Below are positions 1 to 8,443 of a DNA stretch of 64,000 nucleotides, piece by piece (position 1 is the stretch's first letter; the number at the start of each line of letters is the position of its first letter). Origin of the DNA: Algoriphagus sp. (GTDB lineage: Bacteria > Bacteroidota > Bacteroidia > Cytophagales > Cyclobacteriaceae). The notes below the pieces were generated by a model. It did no database searches, had not been told where the DNA came from, and saw nothing but the letters and a program-made list of their open reading frames with translations. The translations under genes and the position numbers were made by a program. The DNA lies in assembly GCF_013373065.1 (NCBI RefSeq), contig NZ_JABXIN010000002.1:62001-126000 (forward strand), written 5' to 3'.

Positions 1-2
1 TC

Positions 3-635
3 AAAGGAGAGTTTGAAATCCGAAAGCGAGGACTCACCCTAACTGCTTTTATTTTCTATGGCCTAAATGTGGTATTAATTCTCGCAGGGCTTTATTTGGG
101 ACTTAAGGGACACTTTGTTTGGTTTCGACTCCTATTCATTCTTGCTGTATTATTCTACTTGGGAAAATTGATCAAAAAGGGCAACAAACTCCCAAAAGCA
201 ATTGCTTATTCCTATCTATTGATTTTTTTAAGCTATACCCTTTTTACTTCCTTGATTTCCTTCCCACATCAAGGACAACAGCTCAAATTAGCACTTCAAG
301 AAATGTATGATATGGCACCCAAGGTCATTGCTTTCAGAGGAAATGAGCATATTGGGTCCAAAATCCGAATTTCCCTCTATCCGAAAACTCAATTAATCAA
401 TTTGGATCGGGCAAATTGGAAAACACAAATGAAGGATTACGATTACGTGATTTTGGAAGACTTATATTTAGATTCTATCAATTCCAAGCAATTCGAAGTT
501 TATAGCGAAACGGTTAACTGGAGTTCGAAAACAATTCCCGATTTGATTCAAACATTGGGGACCAGCGAATTTGATAGCATTTTGGATACGACAGGAAAAA
601 AATACTTCCTTCTATTCCCAACTAACAATCAATAA
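3..635 (+). CDS. Membrane protein, 3' end only (possible glycosyltransferase tail)
   Basis: The frame is open from the first bases of the window, so this is the C-terminal part of a longer gene; a GTG at 69 is inside the frame and is probably not a start. The visible part has about three hydrophobic segments in the first ~85 residues, then a soluble ~110-residue tail rich in D, Y and K. A membrane bundle followed by a small soluble domain resembles GT39/ArnT-like glycosyltransferases, and the convergent neighbour is one, but no diagnostic motif lies in this part. It overlaps the 3' end of that neighbour by 7 bases. Function is not established. Confidence 0.6.
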   Translation, partial: KGEFEIRKRGLTLTAFIFYGLNVVLILAGLYLGLKGHFVWFRLLFILAVLFYLGKLIKKGNKLPKAIAYSYLLIFLSYTLFTSLISFPHQGQQLKLALQEMYDMAPKVIAFRGNEHIGSKIRISLYPKTQLINLDRANWKTQMKDYDYVILEDLYLDSINSKQFEVYSETVNWSSKTIPDLIQTLGTSEFDSILDTTGKKYFLLFPTNNQ

Positions 636-2137
636 GAATCTGAATTAACGGGATGATAGTCCTGGATATTTCTCCAAAATTGGATTTTTGTGGAACGAAG
701 GTAGACATCTCGAAAAAAAACCGGATACTCTTCCTCATACAATAGCTCTTCAAATTTTGTAACTAACTCAGGAGAATCTTGATGTGAGCTGACAAAGACC
801 CCTATCTTTTCCTTTCCTATTTCTGATTCAATTCCTTCCCAAAGGTCGAATTGGGTTTTTCTACCTCCAATATTGATTTGATAAGTCTTCGGATGATTGG
901 AAAGATAAAAAGCCATTTCGGATGAAGTGTGATAACTTTCTGAAAAAAAATAGGAGGCTTCGATCCCCAAACTATCTTGTAGGAAATTGATCCTTGAGGT
1001 CAATTGCTCATAACCCGCCAAACGCTTAAATACCGGAATTTCAACTTTTTCAATTCCTGTAAATTTCTTCCAGCCAGAATGATCAGGAAGTATTAATAGA
1101 AGAAGGAATGAAAGTCCAAGAGCCACCCCCCAATTTCTGAATTTCTTCCACTTCCCAGACTCTTTTTCAACTTCATGAGCCAAAGCGATGGCCAGGGTCG
1201 GGTAACTGAAAGCAGGCCAATTTACTTCCACAGAAGTAATCCAACTCATGAAAAGAAAAGTCGAAAAAGAGACAAGCGCAGGTAAAATCAAAAAAAGCTG
1301 TTTGGGATCATTCACCTTTACCTTTCGGAAATAAAGAACCCAAAGAGGCAAAAGAAAAATGGAAACCATTCCTAATTGACCTCCTAAGTAACCCAAAAAA
1401 CTTAAAATGGCTTCTCCAATCCCTTGAATCGAAGGATCTCCATGTACCCCACCCAAGGTTGCTAAATGTTTGAAGGTTTGAAACTCGTTCTCAAGATTCC
1501 AAATCAAACTAGGTAAAAAGCCGATCAGAAAAATTATAATAAAAAGAATGAACCCTTTGAGATTTGGAATCAGATTTTTGGTATGGAGCAAGTACAAAGC
1601 AAAAGTTGGAATCGCCAAAATAAAAATAGGTTTAGAGGCAATCCCCAGCGCTCCTACAAATCCTGCAATTACCCACAAAAACCAAGTCTTCTTTTCCAAG
1701 GCTTTAGCAAGTAAATACCAAGTTAATAGACCAAAAAAAGTTACTTCGGAATCGGTCAGATGGAAAGTTGAAAAAATTTGGAAAAAGGGCATCGATGAAA
1801 GCATCATGCTAGCCCAGAATGCCTGTTTTTTAGATTGGAACAAATAATCTGTCAACAAAAAGGTTAGCCATGCTGTACCCATTCCCAAGATTGCAGGGAT
1901 AATTCGAACAGCTAGTTCATTGACACCTAGAAGAGAGGTACTAAGGTAATTGAAGAGAGCGATGAGAGGTGGTTTTGAATAGTAATGCCAAGCAAGATGC
2001 TCAGACCACAGCCAATAATGAGCTTCCTCGGTAAATAGGTCGATTTCAGGTCGGAGAGTAAAAACTATTTTCAAGCAAAAAAGCAGGGCCTGAACAAGCC
2101 AAAAAAGGAAAATGTAATTTTTGAAAATTCGCATCAT
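629..2137 (-). CDS. GT39/ArnT-like polytopic glycosyltransferase
   Basis: This 502-residue protein has many hydrophobic segments over residues 1-350 and a soluble C-terminal part. After the first membrane segment it carries TEEAHYWLW (36-44) and YYSKPPL (52-58). These match the periplasmic acidic motif and the SKPP element of the PMT/ArnT (GT39, GT-C fold) family, which moves sugars from polyprenyl-phosphate carriers to lipid or protein acceptors on the outer face of the inner membrane. The substrate cannot be read from sequence. The start is one of two adjacent ATGs. It follows the hpf terminator on the same strand, so it probably has its own promoter. Confidence 0.85.
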   Translation of the reverse strand: MMRIFKNYIFLFWLVQALLFCLKIVFTLRPEIDLFTEEAHYWLWSEHLAWHYYSKPPLIALFNYLSTSLLGVNELAVRIIPAILGMGTAWLTFLLTDYLFQSKKQAFWASMMLSSMPFFQIFSTFHLTDSEVTFFGLLTWYLLAKALEKKTWFLWVIAGFVGALGIASKPIFILAIPTFALYLLHTKNLIPNLKGFILFIIIFLIGFLPSLIWNLENEFQTFKHLATLGGVHGDPSIQGIGEAILSFLGYLGGQLGMVSIFLLPLWVLYFRKVKVNDPKQLFLILPALVSFSTFLFMSWITSVEVNWPAFSYPTLAIALAHEVEKESGKWKKFRNWGVALGLSFLLLLILPDHSGWKKFTGIEKVEIPVFKRLAGYEQLTSRINFLQDSLGIEASYFFSESYHTSSEMAFYLSNHPKTYQINIGGRKTQFDLWEGIESEIGKEKIGVFVSSHQDSPELVTKFEELLYEEEYPVFFRDVYLRSTKIQFWRNIQDYHPVNSDSY

Positions 2138-2143
2138 GTGATA

Positions 2144-2177
2144 TAAAAAAAATAAGCCCTTGGAAATCCAAGGGCTT
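2144..2177 (-). terminator. Rho-independent terminator after hpf
   Basis: A perfect 10-bp stem (AAGCCCTTGG / CCAAGGGCTT, loop AAAT) is followed on the minus strand by a T-rich run. It sits just after the hpf stop codon and just before the glycosyltransferase start. Confidence 0.85.
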
Positions 2178-2194
2178 AAAAGTGTGTTTAGGTT

Positions 2195-2500
2195 TTATTG
2201 CTTAGCCAAAAGAACTTTTTCTTTGTACTTCTTGATTTGTCTACGAAGACCTTCCACCGCATCATCTGCAGCAGCTTCAAAAGAGTCACTTTGATTTTTT
2301 GCAAAAAACTGCTTTCCAGGTACGTTCAATTTGATTTCTACAATCTTATTTTCATTTTTTTCGTTTTTGTCCAATCTCATAAAAACTTCGCCGTCAATAA
2401 TTCGGTCAAAATAAGTATCCAATTTGTCGGCTTTTTTCTGGATAAAATCAATCAACTTCTGATCTGCGTCGAAGTGGATAGAGTGCATTTGCAGTTTCAT
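2195..2500 (-). CDS. hpf: Ribosome hibernation promoting factor, short form
   Basis: The product is about 101 residues if it starts at MKLQMHSIHFDAD; an ATG four codons upstream also exists. The family (HPF/RaiA/YfiA) binds the decoding centre of the 30S subunit and inactivates or dimerises ribosomes in stationary phase. The sequence shows the expected pattern: a beta strand, the helix DQKLIDFIQKKADKLDTYF, strands with a VEIKLNVPG core, and the second helix DSFEAAADDAVEGLRRQIKK. The long-form C-terminal dimerisation domain is absent. It lies directly downstream of xerC on the same strand, as in many Bacteroidota. Confidence 0.92.
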   Translation of the reverse strand: MKLQMHSIHFDADQKLIDFIQKKADKLDTYFDRIIDGEVFMRLDKNEKNENKIVEIKLNVPGKQFFAKNQSDSFEAAADDAVEGLRRQIKKYKEKVLLAKQ

Positions 2501-2537
2501 AGCTTTTAGCATTTAAATGGTTGAACAATTTATTTAT

Positions 2538-3422
2538 TTACGCTTTAGGATGTGCCTGTTCAAACACAGCCTTCAGTTTTTCCATAGAATTGTGAGTGTA
2601 AACTTGCGTCGCAGCTAAATTGGCATGGCCTAATAAGTCCTTGACAGCATTCAGGTCAGCACCTTTATTGAGCAGATGGGTAGCAAAGGTATGTCTAAGC
2701 ACGTGTGGGCTACGTTTGCTAGTCTGAGCAAAAAGATCCAAATATTTCCTAACTGTCCGATACACCATCATTGGATAGCTTTGCTTCCCTGAATTCGTTA
2801 CGATAAAATACGGATTTTGACCTGAATTCGGAAAACTTTCCTCGAATACTTTTTTGTAAGAAATTATATTCTGAATCAGCCCTTTTGAAAGCGGAATAAC
2901 CCGTTGTTTCTTTCGTTTTCCAAGCACCCGAACCTGTTCGGAATGAAAATCTAGATCGGCCCATTTGAGACCGGTCAGTTCCGAAAGGCGAACACCCGTT
3001 AAATACAAAAACTCCATAATCATCCGATCCCGATACCCTTCAAACCCATCTTCATAGACATCTTCTTCTAAAACGTCCTGAATGCTCTTCTCCTGTACAA
3101 ACTCAGGAAGTCTTTTCGGATTTTTTAGAGATTTTAACTTATAGGTAGGATCCTTTTGGATGACTCCCTGACGAAGCAGAAATTTATAATAAGAACGGAG
3201 GGTTGCTATTTTTCGATTGACAGAGGTGGTACTCAATCCCTGCTCAACCAAATCAATAATCCAAGCCCGGATTTCCGCATGTCCTACAATTGCTAAGTCG
3301 GATTGCTCAAAAGATAATTCCAAAAACTCTCCAAACTGTCTCAAATCACGCTCATAAGCCTCCACGGTATGAGGGCTACTACGTTTTTCGAACTGGAGAT
3401 AATTGATAAAGGAATCGACCAT
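2538..3422 (-). CDS. xerC: Tyrosine recombinase XerC/XerD
   Basis: This 294-residue protein has an N-terminal SAM-like core-binding domain (about 1-90) and a C-terminal catalytic domain. The catalytic set is complete: R145 (LTGVRLSEL), a beta-hairpin lysine near 169-172 (GKRKKQR), H240 and R243 (HVLRHTFATHLL), H266 (GHANLA) and nucleophile Y275 (QVYTH). Family role: resolution of chromosome dimers at dif. It is encoded between rpsU and hpf, a conserved Bacteroidota order, and shows no sign of belonging to a mobile element. Whether it acts as XerC or XerD cannot be told from this copy alone. Confidence 0.93.
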   Translation of the reverse strand: MVDSFINYLQFEKRSSPHTVEAYERDLRQFGEFLELSFEQSDLAIVGHAEIRAWIIDLVEQGLSTTSVNRKIATLRSYYKFLLRQGVIQKDPTYKLKSLKNPKRLPEFVQEKSIQDVLEEDVYEDGFEGYRDRMIMEFLYLTGVRLSELTGLKWADLDFHSEQVRVLGKRKKQRVIPLSKGLIQNIISYKKVFEESFPNSGQNPYFIVTNSGKQSYPMMVYRTVRKYLDLFAQTSKRSPHVLRHTFATHLLNKGADLNAVKDLLGHANLAATQVYTHNSMEKLKAVFEQAHPKA

Positions 3423-3521
3423 TTAACTTAAATCTTACCTTAAGATAGGCGAAAAATCAGAATTCCCTACATAACATAAGTCACAGAAAAAAATGAAGGA
3501 TTTCAGTTCAAAAAAGACAAT

Positions 3522-3552
3522 AAAAAAACAGCGAGCTGAAAACTCGCTGTTT
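3522..3552 (-). terminator. Terminator downstream of rpsU
   Basis: The stem AACAGCGAG / CTCGCTGTT (loop about 7 nt) is followed on the minus strand by seven Ts. It lies between rpsU and xerC. Confidence 0.85.
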
Positions 3553-3575
3553 GATTTTATTCGAAAACGACTTAA

Positions 3576-3770
3576 TTACTTTTCTGCCTCAGACTGAAGG
3601 CGTTGCTTGTAAGCCGCTTTGATTACTTGATCTCTTCTTTTGACGGAAGGTTTGGTGAAAGCCTGACGAGCTCTTAGTTCGCGAACCGCACCGGTTTTGT
3701 CAAACTTCTTTTTAAAACGCTTTAGCGCTTTTTCGATGGATTCGTTTTCTTTTACGTTTACAATGATCAT
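3576..3770 (-). CDS. rpsU: 30S ribosomal protein bS21
   Basis: The 64-residue basic protein begins MIIVNVKENESIEKALKRF and has the KKKFDKTGAVRELRAR core typical of bS21. A longer frame starting 9 codons upstream is rejected, because the bases before this ATG form a strong Shine-Dalgarno at the right spacing (see 3778-3786). In Bacteroidota, bS21 helps bS18 and bS6 hide the anti-Shine-Dalgarno of 16S rRNA. A TAnnTTTG promoter lies 25 bases upstream and a terminator follows, so it is likely transcribed alone. Confidence 0.95.
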   Translation of the reverse strand: MIIVNVKENESIEKALKRFKKKFDKTGAVRELRARQAFTKPSVKRRDQVIKAAYKQRLQSEAEK

Positions 3771-3777
3771 AAGTATA

Positions 3778-3786
3778 CACCCCCTT
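3778..3786 (-). promoter_or_regulatory. Unusually strong Shine-Dalgarno of rpsU
   Basis: On the minus strand the bases read AAGGGGGTG, then 7 nt, then the rpsU ATG. This can pair over nine positions with the usual 3' end of 16S rRNA, with one G-U wobble. No other start inspected in the window shows a comparable signal. The same bases form the right arm of a small hairpin (CACCC-GAAAG-GGGTG) that could mask the site. Together they decide the start codon. Confidence 0.75.
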
Positions 3787-3794
3787 TCGGGTGG

Positions 3795-3802
3795 CAAAGG
3801 TA
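3795..3802 (-). promoter_or_regulatory. -7 element of the rpsU promoter
   Basis: TACCTTTG on the minus strand matches the Bacteroidota -7 consensus TAnnTTTG. No TTG is found at the ideal 19-21 nt spacing. The predicted leader is about 20 nt and contains the Shine-Dalgarno hairpin. Confidence 0.65.
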
Positions 3803-3863
3803 GAGAAAACTTTTTACAATAAGAAACTTATCGTGTTCAAGATTTTGCGTTTAGTTAGTAAAT

Positions 3864-3896
3864 AAAAAAGTCCAACTCAGTTGAGCTGGACTTTTC
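3864..3896 (-). terminator. Terminator downstream of atpC
   Basis: The stem AAGTCCAACTC / GAGCTGGACTT (loop AGTT) has A and T runs on both sides. It ends the atpD-atpC transcript and could also work in the other direction. Confidence 0.85.
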
Positions 3897-3919
3897 TTTA
3901 TTTGTGATTATTGATTGAA

Positions 3920-4165
3920 TTAGCCTACAACTTTTTCAGCCAATACCACAATTGTATTATTCTTCACCTCAACGACTCCTCCATCTACAACCATGGATTG
4001 CTTACCTTCATTAGTCGTAAAGGAAACAGTTCCCTTTGCCAAAGCAGAAACAATTGGAGCGTGATTATTCAACACTTGAAATGCACCGGAAGCACCTGGG
4101 AAAGAAGCTTCTGACACCTCTCCCTGAAACACTTTTTTGTCCGGAGTAACAATTTCTAATTGCAT
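3920..4165 (-). CDS. atpC: F1Fo ATP synthase epsilon subunit, beta-sandwich domain only
   Basis: At 81 residues this is only the N-terminal beta-sandwich of the family (MQLEIVTPDKKVFQGEV, then FPGASGAFQVLNNHAPIV and a strand-rich end at KVVG). The E. coli subunit is about 139 residues, with a C-terminal two-helix domain that inhibits ATP hydrolysis; that domain is absent. The stop codon is followed by a terminator, so no fragment is hidden downstream. Short epsilon subunits are usual in Bacteroidota. It is the second gene of an atpD-atpC pair; the remaining ATP synthase genes are not in this window. Confidence 0.93.
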   Translation of the reverse strand: MQLEIVTPDKKVFQGEVSEASFPGASGAFQVLNNHAPIVSALAKGTVSFTTNEGKQSMVVDGGVVEVKNNTIVVLAEKVVG

Positions 4166-4249
4166 GTTAATTTAATTATAGAGTAAACTGTTATTAAGTT
4201 AAAAGTGGGTCCTAAAACGCCTAATAACCAATAACTAGTAAAATTTCCC

Positions 4250-5827
<1,578 letters not shown>

Positions 5828-5975
5828 AGGATATTTGGAAAATTAATCCATTCAATTTCAAAGACCTGTTGAACATAAGCCCTTCTTTCTCCATTTGAAA
5901 TTTCCTTTCCTTTTAAAAAAGAATTTAGACCGGGTCTCATGCTAGTTTTTTAGTAATTAAATCTTCAAAAACCTC

Positions 5976-6470
5976 TCATTCTAAAATCCTCCTAGCAAAT
6001 AAAAAAGCCTTATTCCAATAACGATTGCTGAGGTAGTCTTCCGTCACACCCAAAGATGTCGAGGCATGGATAAAGCGAATATCACCTTTCTGAACTTCGG
6101 TGACAATGCCCGCATGAGTAACCCGCTTTTTCCGTTTACCCGTAGCAAAGAAAAGAACATCACCGGGTTTTAAATCTCTGGTAGAAACTTTCACCCCCTG
6201 CTCAGCCTGATCGGCGGACATTCTAGGCAAATTGATTCCAACTGAATAAAAGGAATGAAAAAGCAAGGCCGAACAATCCATTCCTGCCCGAGTCGTCCCT
6301 CCATATTTATAAGGTGTACCATAATAAGATTTTGCTGTATTGATCACTTGGAAAGCAGGATCATTTTCAGGTATTTTGGAGGATTTACAGGAAAAAATGA
6401 AAACACTGAAAATCAGCAATACACAACCCAAACATGGAAGCTTAAACAGTACGAAATTCCGATTAGGCAT
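5976..6470 (-). CDS. NlpC/P60 family lipoprotein (cell-wall endopeptidase)
   Basis: The start is taken at MPNRNFVLFK, because the longer frame begins with TTG and would spoil the signal peptide. The N-terminus has a hydrophobic stretch ending in FIFSC, a lipobox-like site for lipid attachment. The NlpC/P60 domain follows, with the catalytic cysteine in GMDCSALLFHSF, a histidine in THAGIVT and a third polar residue near FIHAS. The family cuts gamma-D-Glu-diamino acid bonds in peptidoglycan peptides. The product is 164 residues with no extra binding domain. It is transcribed away from the MBL/rhodanese gene. Confidence 0.9.
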   Translation of the reverse strand: MPNRNFVLFKLPCLGCVLLIFSVFIFSCKSSKIPENDPAFQVINTAKSYYGTPYKYGGTTRAGMDCSALLFHSFYSVGINLPRMSADQAEQGVKVSTRDLKPGDVLFFATGKRKKRVTHAGIVTEVQKGDIRFIHASTSLGVTEDYLSNRYWNKAFLFARRILE

Positions 6471-6601
6471 AGAATCAATTTTAATTACTAATTCGTTTTG
6501 ATGCAACTAAATTGACCCAAAAAGCATTTATACATCAGCAGTCGGCTGACTATCTTTTGGTTAGGTGACATGCGTCACCGAAACGGACTTTTGTCAGTTT
6601 T

Positions 6602-6609
6602 TAACTTTG
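6602..6609 (+). promoter_or_regulatory. -7 element upstream of the MBL/rhodanese gene
   Basis: TAACTTTG fits TAnnTTTG and lies 30 bases before the ATG. No well-spaced -33 TTG is visible. Confidence 0.5.
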
Positions 6610-6639
6610 TGATATCAAATTTGAAAAACCATATAGAAA

Positions 6640-7986
6640 ATGAATATCCAACAATTTTATGACGAAGGCTTGGCACATGCCAGCTATGCAATTTTAAGTG
6701 AAGGAAAAGTAGCGCTGGTAGACCCAGGAAGAAACCCTCGACAGTATTATGATTTTGCAGAAGCAAATAATGCAAAGATCGTAGCCGTACTTGAGACGCA
6801 TCCCCATGCGGATTTCGTGAGTTCTCACTTGGAATTCCACCAAAATGAAGATGCTACTATCTATGTATCCAAGCTTGTAGGTGCTGAATATCCACATACA
6901 GGGTTTGATGAAGGAGATTCCTTCCAAATGGGAAAAGTTACTTTCCATGCTTTGCACACGCCAGGTCACTCTCCAGATTCTATCAGCATTTTGTTGAAAG
7001 ATGAAAATGGAAAGGACTATGCGCTATTCTCTGGCGACACCTTGTTTATCGGTGATGTAGGCCGTCCTGATTTGCGTGAAAAAGCTGGAAACATGAAGGC
7101 GCAGCGCGAAGAATTGGCGAAAATGATGTACCACACTGTTCAGGATAAATTGAAGCCTTTGGCAGATGATGTAATCGTCTATCCGGCTCATGGTGCAGGT
7201 TCACTTTGCGGTAAAAACCTAAGTGATGCCCGTCAATCTACCATTGGTGAGCAACGAGCTACCAACTGGGCATTTGGAGACGTAGATGAGCAAACATTTG
7301 TAAACTCTTTGCTTGAAGGCCAACCTTACATTCCAAAATACTTTGGCTATGATGTGGACATGAACAAAAAAGGTGCTCCGGCTTACCAGCGTTCTATTTC
7401 CCGAGTGAGTATCTGGCCAGAAGGATCCAACATTCCTGAAGGTGCCTTGGTAATCGATACCCGTGAGCAGGATAAGTTCCGTGAAGGACATATCCCAGGC
7501 GCGATCAATATCATGAACGGCGGAAAGTTCGAAACTTGGTTGGGATCAATCGTTGGTCCGGAAGAACATTTCTTCCTAGTAGCTGATTCCGCTTCTGAAT
7601 TGGAAATTTTGATCTACAAAGCTGCCAAAATTGGATATGAGCAATTCATCAAGGGAGCAGTTGTCAATCCAGCTGGAATGACTGAGACTGAAAGCACTTT
7701 CGATGTAGAAGCGTTCAAAGTTAATCCAGACGCCTTCACTATCGTGGATATCCGAAGTGCTGATGAGCATAAAAACACCCCAATTTTTGAAGAAAGCATC
7801 AATATTCCGCTTCATGAATTGCGTGAGCGCGCAACAGAAATTCCTGCTGGCAAACCAGTCGTGGTTCACTGTGCGGGAGGATATAGATCAGCTGCAGGTT
7901 CCAGTATCGTTGCTGGTGCCTTGAAAAATGCGGAGGTACTAGATTTCAGCGAAGCAATCAAAGATTTCCAAGAAGTTGTTCACTAA
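6640..7986 (+). CDS. MBL-fold hydrolase with two rhodanese domains (persulfide dioxygenase-like)
   Basis: The 448-residue protein has an ETHE1-like metallo-beta-lactamase domain with metal ligands in THPHADFVSSH (H54, H56, D58, H63), H110 (TPGHS), D133 (SGDT) and H184 (YPAHG). Two rhodanese domains follow. The first starts near VIDTREQDKFREGHIPGA and has VADSASE where the active-site cysteine should be, so it is probably inactive. The second has C411 in HCAGGYRS. Known relatives oxidise glutathione persulfide to sulfite or move sulfane sulfur; that role is inferred here. It has its own promoter and terminator. Confidence 0.92.
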   Translation: MNIQQFYDEGLAHASYAILSEGKVALVDPGRNPRQYYDFAEANNAKIVAVLETHPHADFVSSHLEFHQNEDATIYVSKLVGAEYPHTGFDEGDSFQMGKVTFHALHTPGHSPDSISILLKDENGKDYALFSGDTLFIGDVGRPDLREKAGNMKAQREELAKMMYHTVQDKLKPLADDVIVYPAHGAGSLCGKNLSDARQSTIGEQRATNWAFGDVDEQTFVNSLLEGQPYIPKYFGYDVDMNKKGAPAYQRSISRVSIWPEGSNIPEGALVIDTREQDKFREGHIPGAINIMNGGKFETWLGSIVGPEEHFFLVADSASELEILIYKAAKIGYEQFIKGAVVNPAGMTETESTFDVEAFKVNPDAFTIVDIRSADEHKNTPIFEESINIPLHELRERATEIPAGKPVVVHCAGGYRSAAGSSIVAGALKNAEVLDFSEAIKDFQEVVH

Positions 7987-8015
7987 GCGAACGGCAAAAG
8001 TTGATTAATCACCTA

Positions 8016-8045
8016 AAGTCCCTGAAGTTTTCAGGGACTTTTTTT
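8016..8045 (+). terminator. Terminator after the MBL/rhodanese gene
   Basis: The perfect 11-bp stem AAGTCCCTGAA / TTCAGGGACTT with loop GTT is followed by a T run. Confidence 0.92.
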
Positions 8046-8117
8046 ATTGTTAATTGGTTCAAAAAATTAGAATAGCCCCGAGCATTTTCACTAATTTCGA
8101 GACTTAGAAGGAAAACC

Positions 8118-8357
8118 ATGAGTAGGGAAGAATTCAGAAATATGCCTTTGAATCAGAAGATCAAAACCCTCTATATGGAAGGGACCTTTGTGGTTGCTAT
8201 CCGCTATTACCGGCATAAGATTAATCTTTACCTACTCGAGAATGAATACATCGAAGTTTTTTATAACCACAAGGAGGACAAAATCGATAAGATTGATTTT
8301 TTACCAAGAGATCACAGTCGGATGAAATTTTACTTGGATCAGATTAAATTAGCTTGA
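8118..8357 (+). CDS. Small conserved hypothetical protein (79 aa)
   Basis: A soluble 79-residue protein starting MSREEFRNMPLNQK, rich in charged and aromatic residues (YMEGTFVVAIRYYRHKINLYLL), with no signal peptide or known motif. The length, the even pattern of beta-strand-like stretches and the isolated position between terminators suggest a real single-gene unit. TAATTTCG, one mismatch from TAnnTTTG, lies about 20 bases upstream. I do not recognise a function. Confidence 0.7.
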   Translation: MSREEFRNMPLNQKIKTLYMEGTFVVAIRYYRHKINLYLLENEYIEVFYNHKEDKIDKIDFLPRDHSRMKFYLDQIKLA

Positions 8358-8360
8358 TTC

Positions 8361-8393
8361 CTCGCAAAGACGCGGCGACGAAATGTTTTTTCC
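8361..8393. repeat. CGC-rich extragenic repeat, copy 1
   Basis: CTCGCAAAGACGCGGCGACG followed by AAATG and a T run. It lies just after a stop codon. A related copy (CTCGCTACGACGCAGCGGCG, also followed by a T run) lies at 61371-61403, just after another stop codon. Confidence 0.55.
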
Positions 8394-8397
8394 ACAA

Positions 8398-8430
8398 AAA
8401 AACCGCAGAATTCACATCCTGCGGTTTTTT
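8398..8430. terminator. Bidirectional terminator
   Basis: The stem AACCGCAG / CTGCGGTT (loop about 10 nt) has an A run to its left and a T run to its right. It separates the convergent 79-residue gene and dipeptidyl peptidase IV gene and can serve both. Confidence 0.85.
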
Positions 8431-8443
8431 TAGCTTTTGATCC

